Origin: an uncultured Allobosea sp.
GTDB taxonomy: Bacteria > Pseudomonadota > Alphaproteobacteria > Rhizobiales > Beijerinckiaceae
Assembly (NCBI RefSeq): GCF_945956895.1
Contig: NZ_CAMFJF010000007.1
Span: 97,545-161,544 of the forward strand
Reading direction: 5' to 3'
DNA: 64,000 bases
Below the pieces are notes generated by a model that did not search any database, was not told the DNA's origin, and worked only from the letters and a program-made list of their open reading frames with translations. The position numbers and the translations under genes were made by a program. Below, in pieces: positions 9,597 to 18,910 of this stretch; within the stretch, counting starts at the first letter, position 1; each line of letters begins with the position of its first letter.

Positions 9597-10241
9597 ATGA
9601 TCCCTGTGGTTAAGTCCTTGTCCGTCGAGCGGGCTGTCGCCCCCTCCGCTGACAAGTTTCTGGTTCGCAAACCGACGCAGGAAGAGGCGGAAGCCGCAGT
9701 CCGCACGCTGCTGCTCTGGGCGGGCGACGACCCCTCGCGCGAGGGGCTGGCCGAAACGCCGCAGCGCGTCGTCAAGGCCTATAAGGAATTGTACAGGGGC
9801 TACGACGAGGATCCGCACGACATCCTCGACCGCGTCTTCGAGGAGGTCGACGGCTATCAGGACATGGTCCTGGTCCGCGACATCCCGTTCTATTCGCATT
9901 GCGAGCACCACATGGTGCCCTTCGTCGGCAAGGCGCATATCGGCTACTACCCGTCGAAAGGCGTGGTGGGCCTGTCGAAGCTCGCCCGCATCGTCGACGT
10001 CTATGCCCGCCGCCTGCAGACGCAGGAGACGATGACCGCCCAGATCGCCGACGTGATCGAGGAGGTGCTGGAGCCGCGCGGCGTCGCCATCCTCGTCGAG
10101 GCCGAGCACATGTGCATGTCGATGCGCGGCGTGCAGAAGCAAGGCTCCTCGACGATGACGACGCAATATCGCGGCGTCTTCCGGGATGATCCGGCCGAGC
10201 AGGTCCGCTTCTTCACGATGGTGAAGTCGCCAGGGCTTTGA
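9597..10241 (+). CDS. folE: GTP cyclohydrolase I
   Basis: 214 residues. It converts GTP to 7,8-dihydroneopterin triphosphate, the first step of folate/pterin synthesis. The zinc ligands are present in [11 protein letters not shown] and [10 protein letters not shown], and [12 protein letters not shown] is the conserved C-terminal block. The start at 9597 is set by gggagg six bases upstream; the in-frame extension to 9465 is non-homologous. It is followed by hisI after a repeat element. Confidence 0.97.
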   Translation: MIPVVKSLSVERAVAPSADKFLVRKPTQEEAEAAVRTLLLWAGDDPSREGLAETPQRVVKAYKELYRGYDEDPHDILDRVFEEVDGYQDMVLVRDIPFYSHCEHHMVPFVGKAHIGYYPSKGVVGLSKLARIVDVYARRLQTQETMTAQIADVIEEVLEPRGVAILVEAEHMCMSMRGVQKQGSSTMTTQYRGVFRDDPAEQVRFFTMVKSPGL

Positions 10242-10270
10242 CCGCGCCGCCGGCCGCGCCGATGAGCAAG

Positions 10271-10349
10271 CCGTCATGCTCGGGCTTGACCCGAGCATCT
10301 CTCCCCAGAGATTCTCGGGTCTGCGCTTCGCTTCGCCCGGGAATGACGG
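10271..10349. repeat. Intergenic palindromic repeat, family A
   Basis: gctcgggcttgacccgagc hairpin followed by attctcgggtc and cccgggaat arms. It sits between folE and hisI, and its reading frame is open into hisI, which can create a false N-terminal extension of that gene. Confidence 0.8.
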
Positions 10350-10386
10350 CGGGGCCACACCGCAGCACGATCTCCCCGGAGCCGAG

Positions 10387-10794
10387 ATGAGCCCCTTCCC
10401 CACTGAAACCAACAAGCACGCCCTGGAAGAGGGAACCGTGCTCAGCCCCCGATTCGATGCGAACGGCCTGGTGACGGTCGTCGCGACGGAAGCCGACAGC
10501 GGCGCGGTTCTGATGGTCGCGCATATGAATGCCGAGGCGCTAAAACGCTCGATCAAGACCGGCGAAGCCTGGTACTGGTCGCGCTCGCGTCAGGAGCTCT
10601 GGCACAAGGGCGCGACCTCCGGCCAGATCCAGACCATCGTCGAGATGCGGGTCGACTGCGACCAGGACGCGCTCTGGATCAAGGTGAAGGTCGGCGGCGA
10701 CGGCGGCTGCTGCCACACCGGGCGCTGCTCCTGCTTCTACCGGCTCAAGCCGCTACGGGGCGAGGCGGAGAAACCGCTGATCCTCTGCGACTGA
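10387..10794 (+). CDS. hisI: Phosphoribosyl-AMP cyclohydrolase
   Basis: 135 residues, the expected size for a stand-alone HisI, which opens the purine ring of PR-AMP in histidine synthesis. Metal and zinc ligands are in [10 protein letters not shown] and [13 protein letters not shown], and [13 protein letters not shown] is the substrate block. The start at 10387 (MSPFPTET) is preferred because the sequence upstream is a repeat element. Confidence 0.96.
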   Translation: MSPFPTETNKHALEEGTVLSPRFDANGLVTVVATEADSGAVLMVAHMNAEALKRSIKTGEAWYWSRSRQELWHKGATSGQIQTIVEMRVDCDQDALWIKVKVGGDGGCCHTGRCSCFYRLKPLRGEAEKPLILCD

Positions 10795-10939
10795 CGGGGC
10801 TGACCCCGGCGCGCATCCGCAATGCCGCCGACATGCCTTCACGGTTTCGTCAAATACGGGCGATAATCGCCGGAGGCTGGCCGTTCATCTTTCGCTCATC
10901 GGCTTTTGAGACCCTCTCTATCCACGGAGGGACGAGCCC

Positions 10940-11974
10940 ATGCGGTGGGATGGTGTCGCGCGGCGAGCCTTTGGTCTCGGCGGAGGTGGTGCCGCAATGA
11001 ATGAGATGCGCCCGGTCGAGGGCCAGCCGGCCCTGGTCAGGCCGAAGATCGGCCTCGCGCTCGGCGGCGGCGCAGCCCGCGGCTGGGCCCATATCGGTGC
11101 GCTCGAAGTGCTGGTCGAGGCCGGCTTCCCCCCCGATGTCATCGCGGGAACCTCGATCGGCGCCGTGGTGGGCGGCTGTCTCGCCGCCGGCAAGCTGCCC
11201 GAGCTCACCGAATTCGCCACCAGCATGACCAAGCGCCGCATCGTCGGCCTGATGGATTTCCATATCGGCGGCGCCGGTCTGATCGCCGGCGGGCGCTTGA
11301 AACGCCTGCTGGATCAGCACCTGAACGGCATCCGGATCGAGGATCTGAACCATCGCTTCGTCGCCGTCGCGACCGAACTCGGCTTTGGCCACGAGATCTG
11401 GCTGACCCATGGCCCGCTGGTCGAGGCGTTGACCGCCTCCTACGCGCTGCCGGGCATCTTCGATCCGGTGAAGCTCGGCGGCCGCTGGCTGATGGACGGC
11501 GCGCTCGTCAATCCGGTTCCGGTCACCGCGGCACGCGCGCTCGGCGCCGATGTCGTGATCTGCGTCAACCTCAACAGCGACCTCACCGGCCGCGGCACCA
11601 CCATCCAGGATCAGAGCTCCGACCCCGATCCGCTCGTGCCTGAATTGCGGATCCAGCCGGAGCCACGCTGGTATGACGGGATCAGCGGCGCGGCCAAGCG
11701 TGTCCGCAATATCGTCGGTCGCCCGGCCGAGAACCGCCCCGGCCTTGCCGGCGTGATGATCGATGCATTCAACATCACCCAGGACCGCATCTCGCGCTCG
11801 CGCCTGGCGGGCGATCCGCCCGACGTGATGATCGGCCCGAGGCTCGGCCGCATCGGACTGTTCGATTTCCACCGCGCCGCCGAGACGATCGAGCTCGGCA
11901 GGCAGGCCACGCGGCGCGCTCTGGACGACATCGCCGCCCTCGTCGCAGCCAACTACATCACGCCGGAGAGCTGA
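10940..11974 (+). CDS. Patatin-like phospholipase (RssA type)
   Basis: 344 residues. The oxyanion loop GGGAARGWAHIG, nucleophile elbow GTSIGAVVGG and the catalytic Asp in DGALVNPVPV form the Ser-Asp dyad of patatin-like lipid acyl hydrolases. There is no signal peptide, so a cytoplasmic or membrane-peripheral protein is likely. ggagg lies nine bases before the ATG at 10940; a second ATG at 10997 is possible. The physiological substrate is unknown. Confidence 0.9.
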   Translation: MRWDGVARRAFGLGGGGAAMNEMRPVEGQPALVRPKIGLALGGGAARGWAHIGALEVLVEAGFPPDVIAGTSIGAVVGGCLAAGKLPELTEFATSMTKRRIVGLMDFHIGGAGLIAGGRLKRLLDQHLNGIRIEDLNHRFVAVATELGFGHEIWLTHGPLVEALTASYALPGIFDPVKLGGRWLMDGALVNPVPVTAARALGADVVICVNLNSDLTGRGTTIQDQSSDPDPLVPELRIQPEPRWYDGISGAAKRVRNIVGRPAENRPGLAGVMIDAFNITQDRISRSRLAGDPPDVMIGPRLGRIGLFDFHRAAETIELGRQATRRALDDIAALVAANYITPES

Positions 11975-11999
11975 CGCTCCCCGGCAGCTTCGCATTCCA

Positions 12000-12431
12000 T
12001 CAGGCCATCGCGATGTAGTCGCGCATCGCCTGGCTCTCGGCCTCGATCGCGGCGACCCGGTGCTTCACCACGTCGCCGATCGAAACGATGCCGGTGACGC
12101 GCCCGTTCTCGACGACCGGAACATGACGGAAGCGCCCCGTCGTCATGATCTCCATCAGTTCGTCGACGCTGGTCTGCGGCCGGCAGGTCACGACCTTCGA
12201 GGTCATCGAGCGCGAGACCGCGCTCTCCAGAGCGCTGGAGCCCAATTCGCCGAGCGCCCGGATGATATCGCGTTCGGACAGGATGCCCACCAGCGCCCCG
12301 TCCGCTCCCATGACGACGACGGCGCCGATACGCTTCTCGCTCAGCGTGCGGATCGCCTCGGCCAGCGTCCGATGCGGCTGCACCGAGATCACATCGTGCC
12401 CCTTGCCGCTCAGCAACTGCTCGACATTCAT
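12000..12431 (-). CDS. Two-CBS-domain protein
   Basis: 143 residues made of a pair of CBS motifs (about 8-60 and 75-125), with GALVGILSERDIIRAL and GRVTGIVSIGDVVKHRV. Such stand-alone CBS pairs bind adenine nucleotides; the regulated partner is not evident. The start MNVEQLL at 12431 has gaggaggga eight bases upstream, which settles it against the longer frame to 12572. It is convergent with the patatin gene. Confidence 0.92.
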   Translation of the reverse strand: MNVEQLLSGKGHDVISVQPHRTLAEAIRTLSEKRIGAVVVMGADGALVGILSERDIIRALGELGSSALESAVSRSMTSKVVTCRPQTSVDELMEIMTTGRFRHVPVVENGRVTGIVSIGDVVKHRVAAIEAESQAMRDYIAMA

Positions 12432-12628
12432 GGACAGTCCCTCCTCGCAGGCGCGCCGTCGCCAGCGCGCGGTTTCGCTGGAACTCCGCGAGGGCCGGCA
12501 AAACTCCTCATGCCGGGCCGGCTCGGGAAGTGCTTCGCAATGATGCGAGTGTGGGCGAAGACCTTGGCGCAAGCAAGGTTCACGCAGAGAAACGCAAGCT
12601 CAGGCAGGGGACTGCCGCATCGCCTGCG

Positions 12629-13456
12629 TCAGCGGCCCTGCTGGCCCCGATCGAACAGCGGAAACAAGAGCAGGCCGACGACGAAACCGCCGATATGGGC
12701 CTCCCACGCGATGCTGGTCTCCTCGCCGAAGATCGGCACGAGCCCGGCACCGAACAGGATGTTCGTCACGAACCAGATGGCGATGAACAGGAGCGCCCGC
12801 GAATTGCGCCAGAGCTGCCCGAGCGGCGCGGCCGGAATCGCGCGAACCACCGCGTCGTTGCCGAGCTCGCCGAAGCGCAGGCCCGGCGCGAAGACGAAGC
12901 GGATCGCCGCTGCCGTCGCCCCCGAAATGCCGGCCGAAGCGCCGACCAGCGGCAGCACGTCGAGATCGCGCGACCACCAGTGCAGCAATGCGCCTCCGAT
13001 CGTCGAGAGTGCCATCAGGTTCAGGAAACGTCCCGGCCCGAGCCGCCGGGCGACCGGGCTGCCGAAGGCAGCGAGCCAGACCGCGTTGGAGACGAGATGG
13101 AGCCAGGAGCCGTGCAGGAAGCCGTAGGTCAGGATCGTCCAGAGCCTGACCCCGCCATCCGCGAGCAGGAGCCTGACGAGTTGCAGCCGTTCGGCGACGT
13201 CCTGCCCCGCCGTGCTCTGCGCCATGGCGCCAACCACATCGTCGAGCCGCCCCGGCGACAGCCAGAGCGTCAATCGCGCCGGCACGAAGGCGAGCCAGGA
13301 CATCAGCACGTAGTCGCCATAGTCAGACAGCAGCGAGCGGCCGGCCTGGATCAGAACCAGTACAGCCAGCAGCCAGACCACGACCGAAGGCAGGTTGAAG
13401 ACGGGCTCGCGCCCCGGCGGGGAAGGACGTTGGGAAGAAGGATCTTGGGAAGCCAT
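12629..13456 (-). CDS. Rhomboid-family intramembrane serine protease
   Basis: 275 residues, about six to seven membrane helices. The catalytic serine is in GASAGISGA and the histidine in WEAHIGGFVVG; HLVSNAVW carries the conserved asparagine. The family cleaves membrane-spanning substrates within the bilayer. The N-terminal 25 residues are cytoplasmic and proline-rich. The gene stands alone, divergent from the PAS-domain gene. Confidence 0.92.
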   Translation of the reverse strand: MASQDPSSQRPSPPGREPVFNLPSVVVWLLAVLVLIQAGRSLLSDYGDYVLMSWLAFVPARLTLWLSPGRLDDVVGAMAQSTAGQDVAERLQLVRLLLADGGVRLWTILTYGFLHGSWLHLVSNAVWLAAFGSPVARRLGPGRFLNLMALSTIGGALLHWWSRDLDVLPLVGASAGISGATAAAIRFVFAPGLRFGELGNDAVVRAIPAAPLGQLWRNSRALLFIAIWFVTNILFGAGLVPIFGEETSIAWEAHIGGFVVGLLLFPLFDRGQQGR

Positions 13457-13857
13457 GCGGCCGTCACATTTGCCGATGCGCCCGCATGGCGCAAGCCGCT
13501 CTCAAATCACGAAAAAGGGGAGCGGCTCGCGCCGTCCCCTTTTTCGCCGGCTGTGACGCCGCCCGGTCATGCCGGACGGCAGGCTCACGCCCCCTCCACC
13601 TCGTCCTGCGCACGCTGTCGGCGCCCGCGAATTCCGACCCAATTCATGCGCATTTTAACGTTCATCCACAATCGCAAGACTTGGTTAACCCTAACAGCCC
13701 GGCTGCCTCCCCCGACTCAGCAGGGGGTGGCAAGACGGCACGGCGGATGCGTCCTCGATTCTTCCAGGGACTGATTCGTCCTCCTTTCGAACGGATCCGC
13801 GTCATCTTCGAACGCCGGGCCGCTCCAGGGAGAGACACCGGGCGATATGGGCACAGA
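13457..13857. other. Divergent intergenic region with a perfect hairpin
   Basis: No convincing gene. It contains the hairpin at 13512-13544 and an AT-richer stretch around 13640-13690, which is the likely promoter zone of the PAS-domain gene. Confidence 0.5.
13512..13544. terminator. Perfect terminator-like hairpin
   Basis: aaaaagggga pairs perfectly with tccccttttt, with cggc/gccg continuing the stem and a four-base loop. It is symmetric, so it could terminate transcription in either direction. It lies between two divergently transcribed genes, which is not where an ordinary 3' terminator would be expected. Confidence 0.7.
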
Positions 13858-14427
13858 ATGAAGAACGCGAGCACACGTCTGGTTTTCGACTATTGGGACG
13901 CGCTGCGTGGCGAACGGGCCGCGCCGGAGCGTGGCGAGATCGAACCCGGAGCGTTGCGGCACGCCCTCGCGGACACCTTCGTCCTCGAGAACGAGCCGAT
14001 CGGTCCGGTCTTCCGGCTGGCGGGAACACGGCTCTGCGCCCTGATCGGGCAGGAATTGCGTGGGCGCGCCTTCACGGCGCTCTGGCCCGATGTCGAGGCT
14101 CAGGGCGACATGCGCCGCCTCGTCCAGACCGTGATGGACGAGAGCGCCGGCGCGGTCGCAGGCCTGTCCGGCAAATCGGTCACCGGCACGCCGATCTATC
14201 TCGAACTGCTGTTGCTGCCTCTGCGCTATCGCGGGAGAACGCATGCCCGCGTGCTGGGCGCGCTGTCTCCCGCGCTGTCGCCGGACTGGCTCGGCCTCGA
14301 CACGATCGAATCGATGCGGATGATCTCGCTCCGGATGCTCTGGCCTGCGGCGACCGCGCGCCCCCCCGTCGCGCCACGCCGTGCCGAGCCGCCCCGCCTT
14401 GTGGTATTACCGGGCGGGCGAGCCTGA
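13858..14427 (+). CDS. PAS-domain (PAS_5-like) protein
   Basis: 189 residues from the ATG at 13858 (MKNASTRL). It resembles short alphaproteobacterial PAS-fold proteins, with LVFDYWDALRG near the start, GPVFRLAGTRLCALIGQELRG in the middle and RVLGALSPALSP at the end. No output domain is fused. The reading frame is open to 13486, but the added residues look non-homologous. A PilZ-domain gene follows 60 nt downstream, so a joint signalling role is possible (inference). Confidence 0.78.
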   Translation: MKNASTRLVFDYWDALRGERAAPERGEIEPGALRHALADTFVLENEPIGPVFRLAGTRLCALIGQELRGRAFTALWPDVEAQGDMRRLVQTVMDESAGAVAGLSGKSVTGTPIYLELLLLPLRYRGRTHARVLGALSPALSPDWLGLDTIESMRMISLRMLWPAATARPPVAPRRAEPPRLVVLPGGRA

Positions 14428-14487
14428 GCAGAACGATCCGTTAACCCAACCCCGCCTAGGATCGCCAGGGAATCCAGGTCGGTATTG

Positions 14488-15102
14488 ATGTTGAGCGCCC
14501 TCAAGACGCCCCGTACGGCTGCCTATCCTGCCGAGCGCAGGCGGCATCATCGTATGAAGGTCGTGCTGTTGGGCCGCTACATGCTGCCGAACCGCATGGA
14601 ATATCCCTGTCAGACGATCGACATCTCGCCCGGCGGCGTCCATCTCGCCGCGCCGGCCAAGGCGAAGCCCGGCGAACGCGTCATCGTCTATCTCGAGCAT
14701 CTCGGCCGCATCGAGGGCGCCTGCGTCCGCACCACGGCCGAAGGCTTCGCGATGACCATCACCGCGACCAGCCGCAAGCGCGAAAAATTCACCGCCCAAC
14801 TGACCTGGCTTGCCAATCGCGAAGAACTGGGTCTGCCCGAAGATCGCCGCCACGAGCGCGTCGTGCCGCGCAACCCGCGCTCGACCCTGGTGATGGACGA
14901 CGGCAGCGAGCATATCGTCCGCATCATCGACATCTCGCTTTCGGGCGCCGCCTTCTCCAGCGATCTCGACCTGCCGATCAACACGCCGGTTCGCCTGGGC
15001 ACCACGCCGGCCCGCGTCGTGCGCCGTTTCGATGGCGGCTATGCCGCCGAATTCCGCTTCCCGCTCTCGGCCGATCTGCTCGACGAGAACCTGGAACTCT
15101 GA
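14488..15102 (+). CDS. Tandem PilZ-domain protein
   Basis: 204 residues with two PilZ-like domains. The first has RRRHHR and, about 25 residues on, DISPGG; the second has RRHERVVPR and DISLSG. These are the RxxxR and D/NxSxxG motifs for cyclic-di-GMP binding; the second motif of domain two ends SLSG. A c-di-GMP receptor is likely. The ATG at 14488 is preferred to the TTG one codon before. Confidence 0.9.
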   Translation: MLSALKTPRTAAYPAERRRHHRMKVVLLGRYMLPNRMEYPCQTIDISPGGVHLAAPAKAKPGERVIVYLEHLGRIEGACVRTTAEGFAMTITATSRKREKFTAQLTWLANREELGLPEDRRHERVVPRNPRSTLVMDDGSEHIVRIIDISLSGAAFSSDLDLPINTPVRLGTTPARVVRRFDGGYAAEFRFPLSADLLDENLEL

Positions 15103-15120
15103 GGCCCGCTTCGCGGGGCT
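15102..15120 (+). terminator. Probable terminator after the PilZ gene
   Basis: aggcccgc and gcggggct form a short GC-rich stem immediately after the stop codon, followed by gctttc. The weak T-tract makes it a moderate call. Confidence 0.45.
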
Positions 15121-15152
15121 GCTTTCGGGCCTACCCACTTCACGGAAATACG

Positions 15153-15250
15153 CCGTCATCCCGGGCTTGCCCCGGGATCCATCGTGGAGCGCCGGAGCTC
15201 TATGATGGATCCCGGATCGGCGCGGCTTCGCCGCTTGTCCGGGATGACGA
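15153..15250. repeat. Intergenic palindromic repeat, family D (gtcatcccgggcttg type)
   Basis: gtcatcccggg at the left pairs with the end cgggatgac, with gatccat and atggatc inner arms. It has close relatives at 20,832-20,929 and 21,412-21,508. It abuts and extends the frame of the decayed GST gene. Confidence 0.85.
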
Positions 15251-15931
15251 CGCATTTCTGCAATAACGCAGCCGGCTCCAACTCTTGCATCGCGGCGCGC
15301 CGCTGTGCGTCCGCAGTCCTGAACAGCGCGGCCTGATCGGCCTGGGCCCTCCTGAAGGCCGGACGATCGGTCGCGCGAGCGATATAAGCCTCGGACGCCA
15401 GCCGGTTGCCGAAGGCACGAACCTTCTCGACCCGCAATACATGCGCCATCAGCAGGTCGGCGACGGTGAAGCGGCCGGCGGAAAGCCATTAGCGCTCGTT
15501 CAGGACCTGCTCGAGCTGATCGAGACGCTTGCCCATCCATCCCGTCAGTTGATTGTCGGCAGCCCCGGTGACGGTCAGGAACCACCAGGGCACGGCAACC
15601 ATCTCGATCGAGTTGAGCGCGGCCAGCATCCATTGCAGCGTCTTGGCCTCTCCGACCGGGTCGAACGGCATCAGCTTCTCGCTCTTCCGGGCCGGATGCA
15701 GCGGCCCTGCCCCGCTCTCGAACAGCTTCACCTCGCCATCATCGTCCAGGGACGGGATCTGCCCGAAGGGCTGTCGTGCGAGGCGATTGGTCTCGCGACC
15801 ATCGAAAGGAACCGTGCGGACATCATAAGGCGAGACCCGCCTCCTCGCAGGCCCAGCGCAGCCTGAAGTCGCGCACGAAGCCCCATACGGCTTCCGACAC
15901 CTATCATAGTCCAGGTCGTCAGTTCGCTCAT
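15251..15931 (-). pseudogene. Decayed glutathione S-transferase family gene
   Basis: GST-like sequence is spread over all three minus-strand frames: MSELTTWT from 15931, then a frame giving FVRDFRLRWACEEAGLA, then a frame giving YDVRTVPFDGRETNRLARQP and QIPSLDDDGEVKLFESGAG. The latter runs to an in-frame TAA at 15489-15491, after which the same frame continues with WLSAGRFTVADLLMAHVLRV. At least two frameshifts plus one stop disrupt it, and the 3' end runs into a repeat element. It should not yield a functional enzyme. Confidence 0.85.
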
Positions 15932-15950
15932 GGCGGCACGCCCTTGCCTG

Positions 15951-16297
15951 AAGCAGCCAACCGAGAACAATTCCCGTCGGAGGCCGGCGTTCCACTCAGG
16001 ATACGGCACGCTAAAGGCCTCGATCTGCCGAAACCGGCGGAAAGCCGCCACCAATGCCCCTCGGCCGCACGTTAACGGATGCGTAGGTTAATCGCCCCTT
16101 TAAGCACAACAAACAATTAATGGTTACCAATTGGTTTTCCGATCGACGCAAATCATTACTTCCGGCTTTGAACAAGGTTGATCCTGATTTTTACTTGGAA
16201 GCGCTGGCGGCCGAATACATAAAATTGCACCTTTCTATTTCAGGCCGAATCCATCCGCCGCCGCGCATCGTCATCCCCGGGACAGAAAGGGGACGAC
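15951..16297. other. Intergenic region upstream of the cysteine peptidase gene
   Basis: About 350 bases. The first part is GC-rich remnant. The second (16,080-16,240) is AT-richer and contains the palindrome accaattggt near 16,124, so it is the likely promoter region. No gene is supported. Confidence 0.4.
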
Positions 16298-16933
16298 ATG
16301 TTTTCACTTCATCGCAATCTGATTGGTACCGCTCTCGCCGCCATGGTCGTCATGACCGGTGCAGGCACGGTCCGGGCTCAGGGCTCGGCCGGCATTCCCG
16401 TCGCAAGCCTTCCGGCCGAAGCCTCCGGCGACGCCCGGGCACCCTATGCCTGGGTCGACTTCTGCAAGCGCACGCCGGCCGAATGCCGTGTCGACACCCG
16501 CGAGGCCGAGCGGATCGAGCTGAACGCCAAGACCTGGAAGACGATCGTCGGCGTCAATAACAACGCCAACCGCGAGATCGAGGCGATCACCGACGAGGAC
16601 CATTGGGGCGTCGTCGACCGCTGGGACATCCCGACCGACGGCAAGGGCGATTGCGAGGACTATGTGCTGCTGAAGCGCAAGCGCCTGGCCGAAGCTGGCC
16701 TGCCGCGCCGCGCCATGCTGGTCACCGTCGTGATCGACGAGGAGAATGCCGGCCACGCCGTGCTGATGATCCGCACCGATCGCGGCGACTTCATCCTCGA
16801 CAACAAGCGCAATGCGATCCTGCCCTGGAGCCAGACCGGCTACGTCTACGTCAAGCGGGAGTCGCAGTACCGCACGGGCTGGACCTCGCTCGGCGGCGCG
16901 CAGACCCGGACGGTCGCTTCGGTGCGGCGATGA
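16298..16933 (+). CDS. Bacterial transglutaminase-like cysteine peptidase (BTLCP)
   Basis: 211 residues with a signal peptide (MFSLHRNLIGTALAAMVVM, cleavage near VRAQG). The Cys-His-Asp triad is visible: GDCEDYVLLK, GHAVLMI and LDNKRN. The family is a secreted predicted protease/transglutaminase relative, in other bacteria linked to large adhesins (LapG). No adhesin or type I exporter lies nearby, so the partner is unknown. The start at 16298 has aaagggg about 9 nt upstream. Confidence 0.9.
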   Translation: MFSLHRNLIGTALAAMVVMTGAGTVRAQGSAGIPVASLPAEASGDARAPYAWVDFCKRTPAECRVDTREAERIELNAKTWKTIVGVNNNANREIEAITDEDHWGVVDRWDIPTDGKGDCEDYVLLKRKRLAEAGLPRRAMLVTVVIDEENAGHAVLMIRTDRGDFILDNKRNAILPWSQTGYVYVKRESQYRTGWTSLGGAQTRTVASVRR

Positions 16934-17030
16934 TGAAGGCTTCCGCTGCCAGAGGCTGGCTGCGGTAACAAGGACGGCGAGGCTCGGTCACGTCCCCACC
17001 CACCCGTCCCCAAGGATCGGGTTTCGCCAG

Positions 17031-17061
17031 GGGCCGGCTTTCCTCAACGGGAAGCCGGCCC
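17031..17061. terminator. Bidirectional terminator-like hairpin
   Basis: gggccggctt and aagccggccc form a perfect 10-bp stem between the convergent peptidase and carbonic anhydrase genes. The T-tract is weak, but position and symmetry fit a shared terminator. Confidence 0.6.
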
Positions 17062-17077
17062 GCTTCATTTCGGGATG

Positions 17078-17608
17078 TCAGTCCAGCCGCTCGAGCCCGG
17101 CCGCGAACTGTCGCCAGCGCCGGACATAGGCTTGCGCCGAGGCGGTGATCCCCGCGGCCGCCTTGTCGTCGAGCGTCCGGATCGCGCGCGCCGGCGAGCC
17201 GACGATCAGCGAATTGTCGGGGAATTCCTTGCCTTCCGTCACCAGCGCATTGGCACCGACGAGGCTGTTGCGCCCGATCTTCGCGCCGTTGAGAACGGTC
17301 GCACCCATGCCGACGAGGCTGTTCTCGCCGATCGTGCAACCATGCAGGATGGCGCGATGGCCGATCGTGCAATTGGCGCCGACCGTCAGCGGGTAGCCCA
17401 TGTCGGTATGGAGCACGCAGCCTTCCTGAAGATTGCTGCCCTCGCCGATCGTGATCCATTCGTTGTCGCCACGCAGCACCGCGCCGAACCAGATCCCCAC
17501 TCCGGCCGCCAGCCTGACGCGCCCGATGACATGCGCATCGGGCGCGAGCCACCATTCGCCGGCTGCGGCGGTTTCCGGCCTGGTTCCATCGAGTGCATAG
17601 AGGGGCAT
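17078..17608 (-). CDS. Gamma-carbonic anhydrase family protein
   Basis: 176 residues forming a left-handed parallel beta helix of hexapeptide repeats. RGDNEWITIGEGSNLQEGCV, the histidine in LHTDMG and TIGHRAILHG carry the expected zinc histidines. Homologues hydrate CO2 or act as PaaY/YrdA-like proteins; which applies is not visible. The ATG at 17608 is natural. Confidence 0.92.
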   Translation of the reverse strand: MPLYALDGTRPETAAAGEWWLAPDAHVIGRVRLAAGVGIWFGAVLRGDNEWITIGEGSNLQEGCVLHTDMGYPLTVGANCTIGHRAILHGCTIGENSLVGMGATVLNGAKIGRNSLVGANALVTEGKEFPDNSLIVGSPARAIRTLDDKAAAGITASAQAYVRRWRQFAAGLERLD

Positions 17609-17662
17609 CGGCTTGTCCTGACGGTTCGAGCCCTCAGGATTGCAGGCGGGCAGCGCCTTCCG

Positions 17663-17995
17663 TCAAGCGCCGAGGAGATGCAGCAGGTCGAGCACGACGC
17701 GCCCCGAGACCAGGCTCCAGATGCCGGCGCTCAGGCCCGCGAGCATGAGAAATGAGATCGGCCGCCCGTCGCTCTGCCTGCCCCGCACCGTGTTGCGCAG
17801 GATCAGGAACGGGGCGCTGAAGATGACCACCGGCACGCTGGCCACGGCGGCGAAGCCACCCGCTTGCAGCAACTTGAAATCGGCCCGCCGCTCCGTGAAC
17901 AGCTCGAACGCGCTGGCGAGCAGCCCGGCAAAGGCGAAGCCGAGGAGCAGGGATTGCAGCGCCTCGACGACGGCGGGCTGGATGGTCACGAACAC
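17663..17995 (-). CDS. Small membrane protein, DUF6949-like
   Basis: 110 residues with three predicted membrane helices. FELFTERRADFKLLQAGG and LRNTVRGRQSDGRPISFL are loops I associate with the alphaproteobacterial DUF6949 family; that match is from memory. Start codon is GTG at 17995. Function is unknown. It lies 54 nt upstream of the gamma-carbonic anhydrase gene on the same strand. Confidence 0.65.
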   Translation of the reverse strand: MFVTIQPAVVEALQSLLLGFAFAGLLASAFELFTERRADFKLLQAGGFAAVASVPVVIFSAPFLILRNTVRGRQSDGRPISFLMLAGLSAGIWSLVSGRVVLDLLHLLGA

Positions 17996-18152
17996 GAACT
18001 CTCGACCGGGGCGACGCCTCAGCCTGCCGCATGGCCTGTAAACAGTGAAGCACAGAGTTTACCGATGGTTAACCGTACCGGCCCGGTTATGGTTTACGCC
18101 GCATTAAGCCGTCGGTGATTCAGTGGTTGCCTGTTGAGAGCAAGGCACCGGA

Positions 18153-18872
18153 ATGACCGCATCGCTGCCCTATCACCGGCCCGGCCATCAGGCCGCCCAT
18201 CTGACCTCGATGGTGCGCATGCGCCTGCAGCAGCATGCTGCCCCGCTGCCGCGCGCGGACGGCGCGCTGCTGAAGGCGGTGCTCCTGATCCTAACGGCGG
18301 GCGCACTGGCGACGGCGCTGGCCGTCTACCTCACCCATCGCCGCGACGAACCCTCGACCGCGCCGCAGCCGGCTCGCGTCGGCGATGTCGCCCTGATGAT
18401 CCCGAAGGACCTTTCCGGCCTCGATGATGAGGGCGAGACGAGCCGGCTCGTCGGCATGGTTCGCCTGCGCCTGGATTGGCCGAGCCTCGGCCCGGCCCGG
18501 CCGGACAACCGCAAGCGGCTCCTGGTCACGCTGAGCCCGCCCGACCGGGTCAACGAGCCGGCCCGGCAGCTCGCGACCTATGCCCGTTTCCTGACGCCGA
18601 CGGTCTGGTCGAACCCCGGCGGCCTCGTGGTGCGCGGCTTCCGCAAGGGCTCGCCCTTCGAGCATGACGAGTTCTACGTCTCCGTGCCCGACGGAAAGGG
18701 GTTTGCCGCGCGTTGCCCGATCGAGACCGGCTCGGGCCTGGAAGAGCCTTGTCGCATCACGTTCCAGCATCGCGGCATGGACGTGAACATCCGCTTCCCC
18801 CGCGCCATCATCGCCGATTGGGCGGTGATGCTGGGAGGCGTCAGGCGGACGCTCGACGGGTTGATCCGGTAG
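18153..18872 (+). CDS. Single-pass membrane-anchored protein of unknown function
   Basis: 239 residues: a cytoplasmic N-terminus of about 40 residues, one membrane helix (LLKAVLLILTAGALATALAV) and a periplasmic domain of about 170 residues with two cysteines (RCPIE, PCRITF) spaced for a disulfide. I do not recognise the family. The region upstream (18,055-18,110) is AT-richer and holds ggttaacc-like sequence. It appears monocistronic. Confidence 0.7.
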   Translation: MTASLPYHRPGHQAAHLTSMVRMRLQQHAAPLPRADGALLKAVLLILTAGALATALAVYLTHRRDEPSTAPQPARVGDVALMIPKDLSGLDDEGETSRLVGMVRLRLDWPSLGPARPDNRKRLLVTLSPPDRVNEPARQLATYARFLTPTVWSNPGGLVVRGFRKGSPFEHDEFYVSVPDGKGFAARCPIETGSGLEEPCRITFQHRGMDVNIRFPRAIIADWAVMLGGVRRTLDGLIR

Positions 18873-18910
18873 AGAGGCTGATTCTCAGAGCCGGCAGGAA
18901 ACATTCGCAG

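Noticed and set aside
10276..10386. N-terminal extension of hisI
   Set aside because: The extra codons come from the palindromic repeat at 10,271-10,349; HisI of normal length starts at 10,387.
16080..18110. CtrA-type TTAA-N7-TTAA operators in the AT-richer promoter regions near 16,080 and 18,065
   Set aside because: Half sites such as ttaacc or ggttaa are present, but no pair has the required seven-base spacing.
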